From positions 434,001-498,000 of the forward strand of contig NZ_SODU01000001.1 in assembly GCF_004366075.1 (NCBI RefSeq): a DNA stretch of 64,000 bases. Direction: 5' to 3'. The notes beneath the pieces are model-generated. The model did no database searches. It saw nothing but the letters and a program-made list of their open reading frames with translations, and was not told the origin of the DNA. A program made the position numbers and the translations under genes. Shown in pieces: positions 56,576-64,000 of the stretch (within the stretch, counting starts at the first letter, position 1; each line of letters opens with the position of its first letter). The stretch is from Kribbella pratensis (GTDB lineage: Bacteria > Actinomycetota > Actinomycetes > Propionibacteriales > Kribbellaceae).

Positions 56576-56766
56576 CCACGTCCTCGCTTCGCTCCGGGCG
56601 CGGATGAGGCGCGGCCCGCACTGTGCCTATTGATGAACTCGCTGCGCTCGTCCATGCCCCCAACGATGCCGCATCACCTCAAATCTCAACCCGTGACGGG
56701 CGCGGCGACAGCGGACAGTGATCCCTGAGATACTACGAGTGGCATTCGTCGAGGTGAGGGGGAACG
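56576..56766. other. Intergenic stretch, divergent promoters
   Basis: About 190 bp between the divergent rhomboid and MFS genes. A GTGAGGGGAACG ribosome site precedes the MFS start. I see no other supported element. Confidence 0.45.
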
Positions 56767-57966
56767 ATGCCGGTAGCTGTCTATGTCCTCGGGCTGAGCA
56801 TCTTCGCGCAGGGCACGTCCGAACTGATGCTCGCCGGACTGCTTCCGGAACTCGCCACCGATCTGCACGTCTCGATCCCCCAGGCCGGGCTGCTGATCTC
56901 CGCGTTCGCCATCGGCATGCTCGTCGGAGCCCCGGTCCTCGCGGTCGTCACGCTCACCTGGTCCCGCCGTACGGCGCTGCTCGTCTTCCTCACGATCTTC
57001 GCGCTCACCCACATCGCGGGCGCCCTGACCTCGAGCTACGCCGTACTGCTCGCCACCCGGATCGTCGGAGCCTTCGTGTACGCCGGGTTCTGGTCGGTGG
57101 CCGCGGTGACCGTAGTCGCGCTCGTACCGGCGAACGCCCGCGCACGGGCGATGAGCATCGTCACCGGCGGCCTCACGATCGCGACCATCGTCGGTCTCCC
57201 GCTCGGAACCCTCCTGGGCCAGCACCTCGGCTGGCAGTCGGCGTTCTGGACCGTGGCCGGCCTGTGCGTCCTCGCAATGGCCGGCGTGCTCGCGACCCTG
57301 CCGGCCGGTCGGCCTGACCTCGCGAGCGCACCCCGGCTCGCCGACGAGCTTCGGGTGCTCCGCAACGCACGGCTCTGGCTCGCGTTCGGTACGACGGCGT
57401 TGGCGACTGCCACGATCCTCGTCGTCTTCAGCTACCTCGCTCCGCTGCTGATCCAGACGACAGGGCTTCCGCCCGGCGCCGTTCCCGGCGTACTCGCTCT
57501 CTACGGTCTCGGCTCGTTCATCGGGATCACTCTCGGCGGCCGGTTCGCCGACGCACTCCCGTTCCACACGTTGTTCATCAGCATCACCGGGCTGCTCGTC
57601 CTGTCCGGCGTACTGGCAGTCACCGCGTCCGTCCCAGCTGTCGCGATCGCTGTGATCGCGCTGCTCGGCGGCTTCGGGTTCGCCGCGAACCCGGCGCTCA
57701 ACGCCCGCGTGTTCAGCCTGGCCGGTGACGCGCCGACGCTCGCGACCGCGACGAACTTCTCCGCGTTCAACGTCGGCATCACGGCCGGGCCGTGGCTCGG
57801 CGGCCTCGCGATCGACGCCGGCGCGGGTTACCCCGCGCTCGGCTGGATCGCTGTAGTCATCGGGCTCGTGGCCCTGGGCACTGTCCTGGTCGCGGCATTC
57901 CTGCCCGTCAGTTCACCGGACCTTGCGGGTCGAGGTGCGACGGATCGAAGTCGGCGTGCCGGTTGA
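56767..57966 (+). CDS. MFS transporter, DHA1 (Cmx/AraJ-like) type
   Basis: A 399-residue 12-helix transporter. Helix 1 VYVLGLSIFAQGTSELMLAGLLPELATDL and helix 2 ISAFAIGMLVGAPVLAVVTLTWSRR carry the DHA1 proton antiporter pattern; the second half repeats it. Related proteins export chloramphenicol or sugars, but the substrate here is unknown. Its last 59 bp are antisense to the end of the APC permease gene. Confidence 0.87.
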   Translation: MPVAVYVLGLSIFAQGTSELMLAGLLPELATDLHVSIPQAGLLISAFAIGMLVGAPVLAVVTLTWSRRTALLVFLTIFALTHIAGALTSSYAVLLATRIVGAFVYAGFWSVAAVTVVALVPANARARAMSIVTGGLTIATIVGLPLGTLLGQHLGWQSAFWTVAGLCVLAMAGVLATLPAGRPDLASAPRLADELRVLRNARLWLAFGTTALATATILVVFSYLAPLLIQTTGLPPGAVPGVLALYGLGSFIGITLGGRFADALPFHTLFISITGLLVLSGVLAVTASVPAVAIAVIALLGGFGFAANPALNARVFSLAGDAPTLATATNFSAFNVGITAGPWLGGLAIDAGAGYPALGWIAVVIGLVALGTVLVAAFLPVSSPDLAGRGATDRSRRAG

Positions 57967-59317
57967 ACACGTACTTGTTCAGCAACCAGGTGATGATCCA
58001 CAGCCCGACCCCCACGAGCATCAGCCAGCCGGCGATCTTGTAGTCCGCCGACGCCCGTCCGGACAACGGGCTCGCCAGGTACACGCACAGGACGACGCCC
58101 AGCACCGGCAACGCGGTCGGCGCGCGGAAGTGTTTGTGCTCGACCCGGTCCCGCCGCAGGATCAGCACCGCGACGTTCACGATCGCGAACACGCACAGCA
58201 GCAGGAACGCCGTCGTGCCACCGAGCGCCGCGAGATCGGCGTACCCGATCAGGACGAACGCGAGCAGCGTGGTGAAAAGGATCGCGATGTACGGCGTACG
58301 GCGCCGGCGGAGCACCCGGCCGAGCGGACCGGGCAGCACCTGCTCGTGCGACATGCCGTACAGCAGACGGCTGGCCATCAGCATGTTGATCAGCGCCGAG
58401 TTCGCCACCGCGAACATCGTGATCCACGCGAACAGTTCGAGCGGGAACCCGGGTGCTCCGGCCTGGACGACCTTGAGCAGCGGCGTCGCGCCCTTGTTCA
58501 GCTCGTCCGGCGAGACCAGCGCGACCGCGGAGATCGCGACCAGCACGTAGATGACGCCGGTGATGCACAGCCCGATCAGCATGATCTTCGGGAAGATCCG
58601 CACCGGGTCCTTGGTCTCCTCCGCCATGTTCACCGAGTCCTCGAACCCGACCATCGCGAAGAACGCCAGCGCGGTCGCGGCCGTCACCGCGCTGAACGGG
58701 GACTCGCCCTCGGGGACCTTGAAGTCGGTCAGCCGGGAGGTGTCGCCGTCGCCGCCGATCAGCGCCCAGGCGCCGATCCCGATCACGATCAGCAGACCGC
58801 TCAGCTCGACGCAGGTGAGCACGACGTTCGCCTTGACGCTCTCGCCGACCCCGCGCAGGTTCACCAGCGCGATCAGCGTCATGAAGCCGAGCGCGGTGAT
58901 CATCAGCAGCGCGCCGCGGTCGGCGTCGATGTGCGCGGCGGAGAAGAAGTTGGCCGCGAACGCCTTCGACGCGCTCGACGCCGAGGTCAGGCCGGAGCAC
59001 ATCACCGCGAACGTGAGCAGGAACGTGAGGAAATGAATCCCGAACGCCTTGTGCGTGTAGACCGCCGCGCCACCGGCCTTCGGGTACTTCGTGACGAGCT
59101 CGAGATAGCTGGTCGCCGTCAGCAGCGCGACCACGAACGCGCACAGGAACGGCAGCCAGACCGCGCCGCCGACCTCACCGGCGACCTTGCCGGTCAGCGC
59201 GTACACACCGGTCCCGAGGATGTCCCCGACGACGAACAGCAGGAGCAGTCCGGGGCCCATGACCCGCTTCAGCTCAGGACGCTCACCAGATTGCACTACT
59301 GCGGCGGAATCACTCAT
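57908..59317 (-). CDS. APC family amino acid permease
   Basis: A 469-residue transporter with about 12 helices: VMGPGLLLLFVVGDILGTGVYALTGKVAGEVGGAVWLPF is the APC start with the substrate GxGxG turn, and FFAMVGFEDSVNMAEETKDPVRIFPKIMLIG the conserved helix 6-8 region, as in cationic/neutral amino acid transporters. GGGGAG six bases before the ATG defines the start; 73 more in-frame codons upstream look non-native and overlap the divergent DUF389 gene. Confidence 0.9.
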   Translation of the reverse strand: MSDSAAVVQSGERPELKRVMGPGLLLLFVVGDILGTGVYALTGKVAGEVGGAVWLPFLCAFVVALLTATSYLELVTKYPKAGGAAVYTHKAFGIHFLTFLLTFAVMCSGLTSASSASKAFAANFFSAAHIDADRGALLMITALGFMTLIALVNLRGVGESVKANVVLTCVELSGLLIVIGIGAWALIGGDGDTSRLTDFKVPEGESPFSAVTAATALAFFAMVGFEDSVNMAEETKDPVRIFPKIMLIGLCITGVIYVLVAISAVALVSPDELNKGATPLLKVVQAGAPGFPLELFAWITMFAVANSALINMLMASRLLYGMSHEQVLPGPLGRVLRRRRTPYIAILFTTLLAFVLIGYADLAALGGTTAFLLLCVFAIVNVAVLILRRDRVEHKHFRAPTALPVLGVVLCVYLASPLSGRASADYKIAGWLMLVGVGLWIITWLLNKYVFNRHADFDPSHLDPQGPVN

Positions 59318-59357
59318 GAAGGCTCCCCGGAGTCGATCTGACAGCATGTGGCCCGTG

Positions 59358-60311
59358 ATGCACCTTCGACTCATCGTCCCATCGGACCGCAGCGAGCGCG
59401 TCCTGAACACGCTCGTCGCCGACCCACGAGTCACCAGCATCGTCCGGTTTCCCGGCGCCGCCCGCCGCCCCGAAGGCGACGTCGTCGAGTGCGACGTGAC
59501 CCGCGAAGCCACGTCCGACATCCTCACCTGGCTCAAGGCACAGGGCCTGTACGACGAGGGCTCTGTGGCGCTGGCCTCCGTGGACGCGGCGCCGTCGCGG
59601 AACGCTCAGGCCGCGGAGAAGGCGGCGCCGGGCGCGCCTGACGACGCGGTCATCTGGGACGCCGTCGTGGACCAGGCGTACAACGAGGCCGGCGGGTCCT
59701 GGGTGTACTACGCGTTCCTCACGCTGGCGACCATGATCGCCTCGGTCGCCGTGATCACCGACTCCGCGATCCTCGTCGTCGGCGCCATGGTGGTCGGTCC
59801 GGAGTTCGGCGTCGTCGCTGCTCTGGCCGTCGGCATCTTCCTGCGCAAGGGCGGGCTGACCCAGCGGTCGTTGTCGCTGCTGGTCAAGGGGTTCGTGCTC
59901 GCGATCGCACTGACAGCACTCACGGCGTTGCTGGCCCGCGCGGTCGGCTGGGTCGACGTCAGTGACGTCACGGCGGCGCGGCCGCTCACCGGCTTCATCT
60001 GGCGACCCGACAGGTGGTCCGCGGTGGTCGCCGTACTCGCTGGGTGCGCCGGCGTGTTGTCGCAGACCGCCGGCCGTGGCAACGCGCTGGTCGGTGTGTT
60101 CATCTCCGTCACGACGGTTCCCGCCGCGGGCGACCTCGCGCTGTCCGTCGCCCTGTGGGCACCGCACCAGATCGGCGGATCCGCGACCCAACTCGGCATC
60201 AACCTTGCCGGAATGACCGCCGCCGGCGTCGTCACCCTGATGCTGCAGCGACTGATCTGGCGCAGCTACCTGAAGGTGAAGCGAAGGACGGGCGCGCGCG
60301 TTGAGGCTTGA
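59358..60311 (+). CDS. DUF389 family membrane protein
   Basis: A 317-residue DUF389 (TIGR00341-like) protein. Residues 1-95 are a soluble alpha/beta domain with ferredoxin-like look (HLRLIVPSDRSERVLNTLVADPRVTSIVRFPGA); then about six helices start at WVYYAFLTLATMIASVAVITDSAILVVGAMVVGPEFGVVAALAVGI with a TMIASVAVxTDS signature, and LVGVFISVTTVPAAGDLALSVAL. Function unknown for the family. Divergent from the APC permease by 40 bp. Confidence 0.88.
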   Translation: MHLRLIVPSDRSERVLNTLVADPRVTSIVRFPGAARRPEGDVVECDVTREATSDILTWLKAQGLYDEGSVALASVDAAPSRNAQAAEKAAPGAPDDAVIWDAVVDQAYNEAGGSWVYYAFLTLATMIASVAVITDSAILVVGAMVVGPEFGVVAALAVGIFLRKGGLTQRSLSLLVKGFVLAIALTALTALLARAVGWVDVSDVTAARPLTGFIWRPDRWSAVVAVLAGCAGVLSQTAGRGNALVGVFISVTTVPAAGDLALSVALWAPHQIGGSATQLGINLAGMTAAGVVTLMLQRLIWRSYLKVKRRTGARVEA

Positions 60312-60455
60312 CCAGACGTCCCCTGTCCGATCCGCGCGCGCCCGGCACCGTCAGACATACCCCACCTGAGGGGTCCCCGCACCTGCGAGTGTGCTGACGT
60401 ATCCCGGACATGGCGCGAAGTAGCCAAACCGGTCGAGTCCGTCCACGGGACGAGA

Positions 60456-60461
60456 TAGCCT
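60456..60461 (+). promoter_or_regulatory. -10 box for leaderless TrmB/LuxR-like gene
   Basis: TAGCCT, six bases, ATG; no ribosome site. Confidence 0.55.
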
Positions 60462-60467
60462 GATCGG

Positions 60468-61415
60468 ATGCTGGAGTCGGTGGGGGTGGAGCCGTCCGAT
60501 GAGGAGGCGTACCGGGCGTTGCTGTCGGCCCCGGGCTGCGGCGTCCGCGAGCTCGCCGACCGGCTCGGCCGCGACGAGCAGGAGGTCGTCGCGACGATCG
60601 GCCGGCTCGAGAAGCTCGGCCTGCTGACCAGCACCTCCGACGACCCGGTCCGCCTGCTCCCGACCCGTCCGGACGTCGCGGTCGACGCGTTGGTCGCCGT
60701 ACGCCGGGCCGAGCTCGATCGGGTGCGCGCCGAGGCCCGGGTGCTGCTGACCGAGCTGAGCACGCAGGAGCAGTACCGGCCGGAGAACCTGGTCGAGGTG
60801 ATCGTCGGTCAGGAGGCGATCGCCGCCCGGTTCGCGCAGCTGCTCAAGGGGACCGATCACCAGCTGCTCGTCCTCGACCGGCCGCCGTACGCCGCGCAGG
60901 CCTCCGAATCGGACAGCACCGTACGCGGGCTGCTCGGCGACGGGGTCGTCGTCCACGGCATCTACTCCCCCGACTCGCTCGACATCCCGGGCGGCGTCGA
61001 CGAGGCGTACAGCGCGGCCGATGCCGGCGAGACGTCGCGGGTGCATCCGCAGGTGCCGATGAAGCTGGCCGTGTTCGACCGGAAGATCGCGCTCCTGCCG
61101 CTGTCGGTGGACCAGTTGGTCGACAGCGCACTCGTCGTACATCCCTGCGCGTTGCTGGACGCGTTGATCGAGATGTTCTGGCTGCTGTGGGACCAGGCTG
61201 TACCCGTGGTCCCGGCCGCCAAGGCCGACCCGACGGACGCGCGGCTGATGACGTTGCTGGCGGCCGGGTTCAAGGACGACGCGATCGCGCGGCAGCTCGC
61301 GCTGAGCAGCCGGACCGTCGGCCGCCGGGTGGCCGAGCTGATGGAGACGCTGGGTGCGCGGACCCGGTTCCAGGCCGGCATCCAGGCCCAGCGCCGCCAC
61401 CTACTCGAGGACTAG
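60468..61415 (+). CDS. Two-HTH regulator (TrmB-like N-terminus, LuxR-like C-terminus)
   Basis: A 315-residue protein of a common actinobacterial type. Residues 10-60 are a TrmB-type winged helix (EEAYRALLSAPGCGVRELADRLGRDEQEVVATIGRLEKLGLL); the middle is a phospholipase-D-like sugar/ligand fold (VEVIVGQEAIAARFAQLL...VVHGIYSPDSL); residues 255-305 form a LuxR helix-turn-helix (DARLMTLLAAGFKDDAIARQLALSSRTVGRRVAELMETLGARTRFQAG). Regulon unknown. Leaderless. Confidence 0.88.
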   Translation: MLESVGVEPSDEEAYRALLSAPGCGVRELADRLGRDEQEVVATIGRLEKLGLLTSTSDDPVRLLPTRPDVAVDALVAVRRAELDRVRAEARVLLTELSTQEQYRPENLVEVIVGQEAIAARFAQLLKGTDHQLLVLDRPPYAAQASESDSTVRGLLGDGVVVHGIYSPDSLDIPGGVDEAYSAADAGETSRVHPQVPMKLAVFDRKIALLPLSVDQLVDSALVVHPCALLDALIEMFWLLWDQAVPVVPAAKADPTDARLMTLLAAGFKDDAIARQLALSSRTVGRRVAELMETLGARTRFQAGIQAQRRHLLED

Positions 61416-61423
61416 CCAGGATT

Positions 61424-62053
61424 TCAGCAGGTGCCGAGCATCTGCGTCAGTGCTGTCTTCTCGGCGGACTGTAGCGACAGCTTGTAGGTGTACTTCACCC
61501 AGATCCACTCGCGGGCGTAGATGCAGTGCACCGAGGTGTTCGGCGGCTTCCACTCCGACGGGTCCTTGTCACCCTTCGAGCGGTTGCTCGACGCGGTCAC
61601 CGCGATCAGCTGCGAGATGGTCAGGTTGTTCGCGAACTCCTGACGTTTGGCCTGCGTCCATGCGCTCGCGCCGGACTTCCATGCCTCGGACAACGGCACG
61701 ATGTGGTCGATGTCGACGTCCGAGGAGTCGTTCACCCAGGTCGAGTCGTACACGCTGTACCAGCGGCCGGCGGTCGGCTGGCAACTGCTGTCCACGGTCA
61801 CTCCGGAGCCGTCGCGCTTCAGCACCTGTTCGCGGGTGTCGCACGTGCCGGACTGGATGATCCAGTGCGGGAACTTGTCCCGGCTGTAGCCGTCGCTGGA
61901 ACCCTCCGTCTTCACGGTCAGGCTCGCCAGCTGGGTCGCGGCGGTGCTCGCCGACGGCGGGGTCGGCGGGTACGCCGGCGCCGGTCCGGCGCTCAGCGTC
62001 CACGCGGTCGCGGCCGCCGCCACTGTTGTCGCTAATGCGGTCGTACGTCGCAT
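61424..62053 (-). CDS. Secreted HNH-family (DUF1524) endonuclease-like protein
   Basis: A 209-residue exported protein. Residues 1-27 are a signal peptide (RRTTALATTVAAAATAWTLSAGPAPA). The catalytic block is VDIDHIVPLSEAWKSGASAW followed by EFANNL and LIAVTASSNRSKGDKDPSEWKPP, the His-Asn-His-like DUF1524/GmrSD C-terminal type with paired Cys (CDTREQVL, CQPTAG, VHCIYAREW). It probably degrades extracellular nucleic acid. Standard architecture for actinobacterial secreted HNH nucleases. Confidence 0.88.
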   Translation of the reverse strand: MRRTTALATTVAAAATAWTLSAGPAPAYPPTPPSASTAATQLASLTVKTEGSSDGYSRDKFPHWIIQSGTCDTREQVLKRDGSGVTVDSSCQPTAGRWYSVYDSTWVNDSSDVDIDHIVPLSEAWKSGASAWTQAKRQEFANNLTISQLIAVTASSNRSKGDKDPSEWKPPNTSVHCIYAREWIWVKYTYKLSLQSAEKTALTQMLGTC

Positions 62054-62196
62054 CGGTCAGGCCTCCGAGGGTTAGGGCGGATCCCCCCTGACGTTGCTGC
62101 CCTTCAGCCTTCCCCGATCACGCACCGTAGGAAACCACTCACCAGTTACAGTCGCGTGAACGTAGGACGCTGCCCATGCGACGGTTCGTGTCCCGC
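62054..62196. other. Intergenic stretch
   Basis: About 140 bp between two complement-strand genes. No frame, hairpin with U-tract or repeat is convincing; it should carry the nuclease promoter. Confidence 0.35.
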
Positions 62197-63009
62197 TCAG
62201 GTCGCGGCTTGGACCGGCTCGAAGCCGGCGAGCATCTCCTCCAAGGCGTGCTGGTCCGGTCCGACGAACGCATCGGCCTGCGGCGCCGTCTCGAGCAGAT
62301 CCAGGAAGTTCGTGGTGTGCCCCGGAGCCGGCGGCAGGTGGCTGCTCAGAATGACGTCCGGGTTCATCTCCCGCAACGGCTGGACAGTACGCCGGAACGC
62401 TTCCTGGTCGACGTTGTGCACCCACGGGCTGTCGAGCGTCGCCCACAGCAACTGCCCGCCACGCAGCGCGTCCCGCGGGGCATCGCTGACATCGCCGCAG
62501 TCGGCGAGCTCCGAGGTCGGCATCGGCGCTCCGAAGCAATCGGAGCTGAAGCAGGCCCGCGAGCGGTCGTCGTAGAAGCCTACGGTCGCCGGGCTGTCGT
62601 ACAGCGGCGGCCGGAAGGCGGTCACGGTGCGGTCGCCCAGCGAGAGCGACTGGCCGGGGTTCAGCAGGTACAGCCGGTCCATGGGCAGCGGCCGCTCGGT
62701 TGACATGATGCCGGCGCCGACGAACGTCGTGATCAGGCGTGCCTGCGGTGCCGCTTCCAGCAGGTCGAACAACGAGCCGGTGTGATCGCGGTCCGGATGG
62801 GTCAGCCAGATCCACCGCACGTCGGCCGGATCGACCACCGAGCCGAGCGCGTCCATGAAGCCACGCCCGGGCAGGCTCAACCCGGTGTCGACCACCAGCG
62901 GTTCGGCCGCAAGCAGCACGAACGCGTTGACGGGCAGGAAGCCGATGCCCGGCACCGGCAGTTGGTCACTGAGCACGCTGATGTCAGCGCCGACACGATT
63001 GATCCGCAT
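62197..63009 (-). CDS. Metallo-beta-lactamase-fold hydrolase
   Basis: A 270-residue MBL-fold protein. The metal motif is WLTHPDRDHTGSLF (His-x-x-x-Asp-His), with further ligands in FSSDCFGAP and LSSHLPPAPGHTTNF. An ODP-type (flavodiiron-like) layout is suggested by VPVNAFVLLAAEPLVVDTG at the start. It may be an oxygen- or thiolester-related enzyme. ATG start on the complement; the region upstream to the YaaA gene, 125 bp, holds nothing I can support. Confidence 0.86.
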   Translation of the reverse strand: MRINRVGADISVLSDQLPVPGIGFLPVNAFVLLAAEPLVVDTGLSLPGRGFMDALGSVVDPADVRWIWLTHPDRDHTGSLFDLLEAAPQARLITTFVGAGIMSTERPLPMDRLYLLNPGQSLSLGDRTVTAFRPPLYDSPATVGFYDDRSRACFSSDCFGAPMPTSELADCGDVSDAPRDALRGGQLLWATLDSPWVHNVDQEAFRRTVQPLREMNPDVILSSHLPPAPGHTTNFLDLLETAPQADAFVGPDQHALEEMLAGFEPVQAAT

Positions 63010-63134
63010 GATTCCCCCTGTGGAGTGCCGCCGTCACCCACGGCGAGCGGCCCCGGACCTGGTCCTCTTCGGAGCGTCCGCCGCGATCCGGACCGTGTCA
63101 AGCGCAGGAGCGAAGGAGATGCCGAAGGCAAGGA

Positions 63135-63896
63135 TCAGTCGTGTTCGACGACGGTCAGTGTCCAGCCGGTCGAGGCGCGGTCCAGCTCGGCGTTCCAGCG
63201 TTCGCTGATCAGCTTGTGGAGTGACTTCGGCGTTCCCGGATCCTTGCCGGACTCGAGCAGGTGCCGCGCGACCAGGCCGCGGGTGTGCTTCGCGTTGTGC
63301 GAGACGACCGACCGCACACCATCGCGTTCCCGCACCACATTCACCGACACCCACTTGTCCGCCTGGTCGCCGGACGGCCGCCATGCCGCGACGTACGTCG
63401 AGGATCGGCAGTCCACGATCACACCGTCGACGTCGGCCAACGCGGCGTTGAGTGGATCACGCCATACCGACGCCAGCGGTCCGTGGCCCGGCAGCGTGGT
63501 ACCCATCGACAGCCGGTACGGCGGGACCCGGTCGGCGGGCCGCAGCGCGCCCCAGGCCGCCGAGATGACGAGCAGGCGATTCGCGGCGCGGCGCTTCGTG
63601 CCCGCGGAGAGGGTGGAGTAGCTGAGGGCGTCGTACAGGACACCTGAGTACAGCTCGGAGACCGGCACGGACGGTTCGGTGCGCCACCGGGTGTTCCGCT
63701 CGACCTCGTCACGCAGCGAGGCGCCGACTTCGAGTACGTCGTGCGCGTCGGCGGACGCCGAGACCTTCGCCAGCGTCTCGAGCACCTGCTCGCGCACCGG
63801 GTTCAACTCCGGGAACGACAACGCGCCGAAGTCGACAGCACGACCACGCGACCGCCCGGTTTTTCCTTCGGACGGCGGCAGAAGTATTAGGGTCAC
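63135..63896 (-). CDS. yaaA: YaaA family peroxide-stress protein
   Basis: A 253-residue YaaA/DUF328 protein: TLILLPPSEGKTGRSRG at the start, TKRRAANRLLVISAAWGALRPADRVPPYRLSMGT in the middle, and SHNAKHTRGLVARHLLES near the end are family hallmarks. The E. coli member lowers intracellular iron and oxidative damage during peroxide stress. The GTG overlaps the stop of the upstream aldo/keto reductase (GTGA). Confidence 0.9.
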   Translation of the reverse strand: MTLILLPPSEGKTGRSRGRAVDFGALSFPELNPVREQVLETLAKVSASADAHDVLEVGASLRDEVERNTRWRTEPSVPVSELYSGVLYDALSYSTLSAGTKRRAANRLLVISAAWGALRPADRVPPYRLSMGTTLPGHGPLASVWRDPLNAALADVDGVIVDCRSSTYVAAWRPSGDQADKWVSVNVVRERDGVRSVVSHNAKHTRGLVARHLLESGKDPGTPKSLHKLISERWNAELDRASTGWTLTVVEHD

Positions 63897-64000
63897 GTCA
63901 GCTCGTCCAACGCTGCCAGGTCGGCGGGGGTCGGGTCCCAGCGGCCGGCTGCGACGTTCTGGGTGACCTGCTCGGGTGTGGTGGCGCCGGCGATCACCGA
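63893..64000 (-). CDS. Aldo/keto reductase, C-terminal end only
   Basis: The complement reads 35 codons from the window edge to a TGA: SVIAGATTPEQVTQNVAAGR then WDPTPADLAALDEL. The IAGATTPEQV segment is the C-terminal cofactor-phosphate motif (GxxxxEQ) of aldo/keto reductases. The rest of the gene lies outside. Its TGA overlaps the yaaA start, so the two are co-translated. Confidence 0.85.
   Translation of the reverse strand, partial: SVIAGATTPEQVTQNVAAGRWDPTPADLAALDELT

Noticed and set aside
57923..59341. 472-codon plus-strand frame
   Set aside because: It is antisense to the APC permease; composition is dominated by Arg/Gln/Asp/His and shows no fold.
1..64000. tRNA, rRNA, riboswitch, replication origin
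   Set aside because: I looked for cloverleaf-like or conserved rRNA segments and for DnaA-box clusters while reading and saw none that I could support; short elements may have been missed without a covariance search.

Overview
The window is from a high-GC Gram-positive actinomycete. Coding strands have strongly G/C third positions, GTG starts and ATGA/GTGA gene overlaps are frequent, many genes look leaderless, and the families present (WYL regulators, LLM-class F420-type oxidoreductases, MmyB-type XRE regulators, ECF42 sigma factor with YCII partner, LppU-like protein) are typical of Actinobacteria. The overall style suggests Propionibacteriales, perhaps Kribbella, but I could not test this. 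No rRNA, tRNA, CRISPR array, intact transposase or prophage is visible.

Layout. 0-7 kb: the 5' part of an unknown gene, a stand-alone response regulator, a convergent hybrid histidine kinase, and, divergent from the kinase, a four-gene cluster of exported proteins; three carry an unusual Ala-Tyr/Phe-Trp motif after the signal helix and the last is a large fibronectin/LamG-type surface protein. 7-17 kb: small metabolic and stress genes (VOC, HAD, OsmC/Ohr, XRE regulator, a flavin disulfide reductase operon under a TetR regulator with two mirror-image operators, an internally deleted PHP phosphatase beside a HisN-like phosphatase, a FAD oxidase coupled to a 53-residue membrane protein, a GlxA-type AraC regulator). 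17-30 kb: an accessory-looking stretch with a LysR regulator and an Asp/Glu-racemase-fold protein lacking the expected cysteines, a DHFR-like reductase followed by a tandem repeat, five class I methyltransferases, three aminoglycoside-phosphotransferase-fold kinases, Nudix, GNAT and EthD proteins, and degraded gene fragments.

30-47 kb: a HIT protein divergent from a heterodimeric ABC exporter across a perfect CRP-type palindrome, a YCII-ECF42 sigma pair, a tautomerase-Nudix-DUF3626 operon, a sixth methyltransferase and a fourth kinase-fold gene, an aldo/keto reductase with an AT-rich 5' end, a thiol dioxygenase with divergent LysR regulator, HAD and isochorismatase hydrolases, and two divergent WYL regulators. 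47-64 kb: more ordinary chromosome with an LppU-like membrane protein, deaminase/LLM pair, Lrp regulator operon, OsmC, SDR, a divergent hydrolase pair whose start codons are 17 bp apart, propionyl-CoA synthetase, threonine dehydratase, rhomboid protease, MFS and APC transporters, DUF389 protein, TrmB/LuxR-like regulator, secreted HNH nuclease, metallo-beta-lactamase-fold protein, YaaA and the end of an aldo/keto reductase.

Regulation. The recurrent theme is one divergent local regulator per small operon, with start codons often 6-7 nt after a TANNNT -10 box (probable leaderless transcripts). The most system-like locus is the kinase/regulator plus exported-protein cluster at 0.5-6.8 kb.
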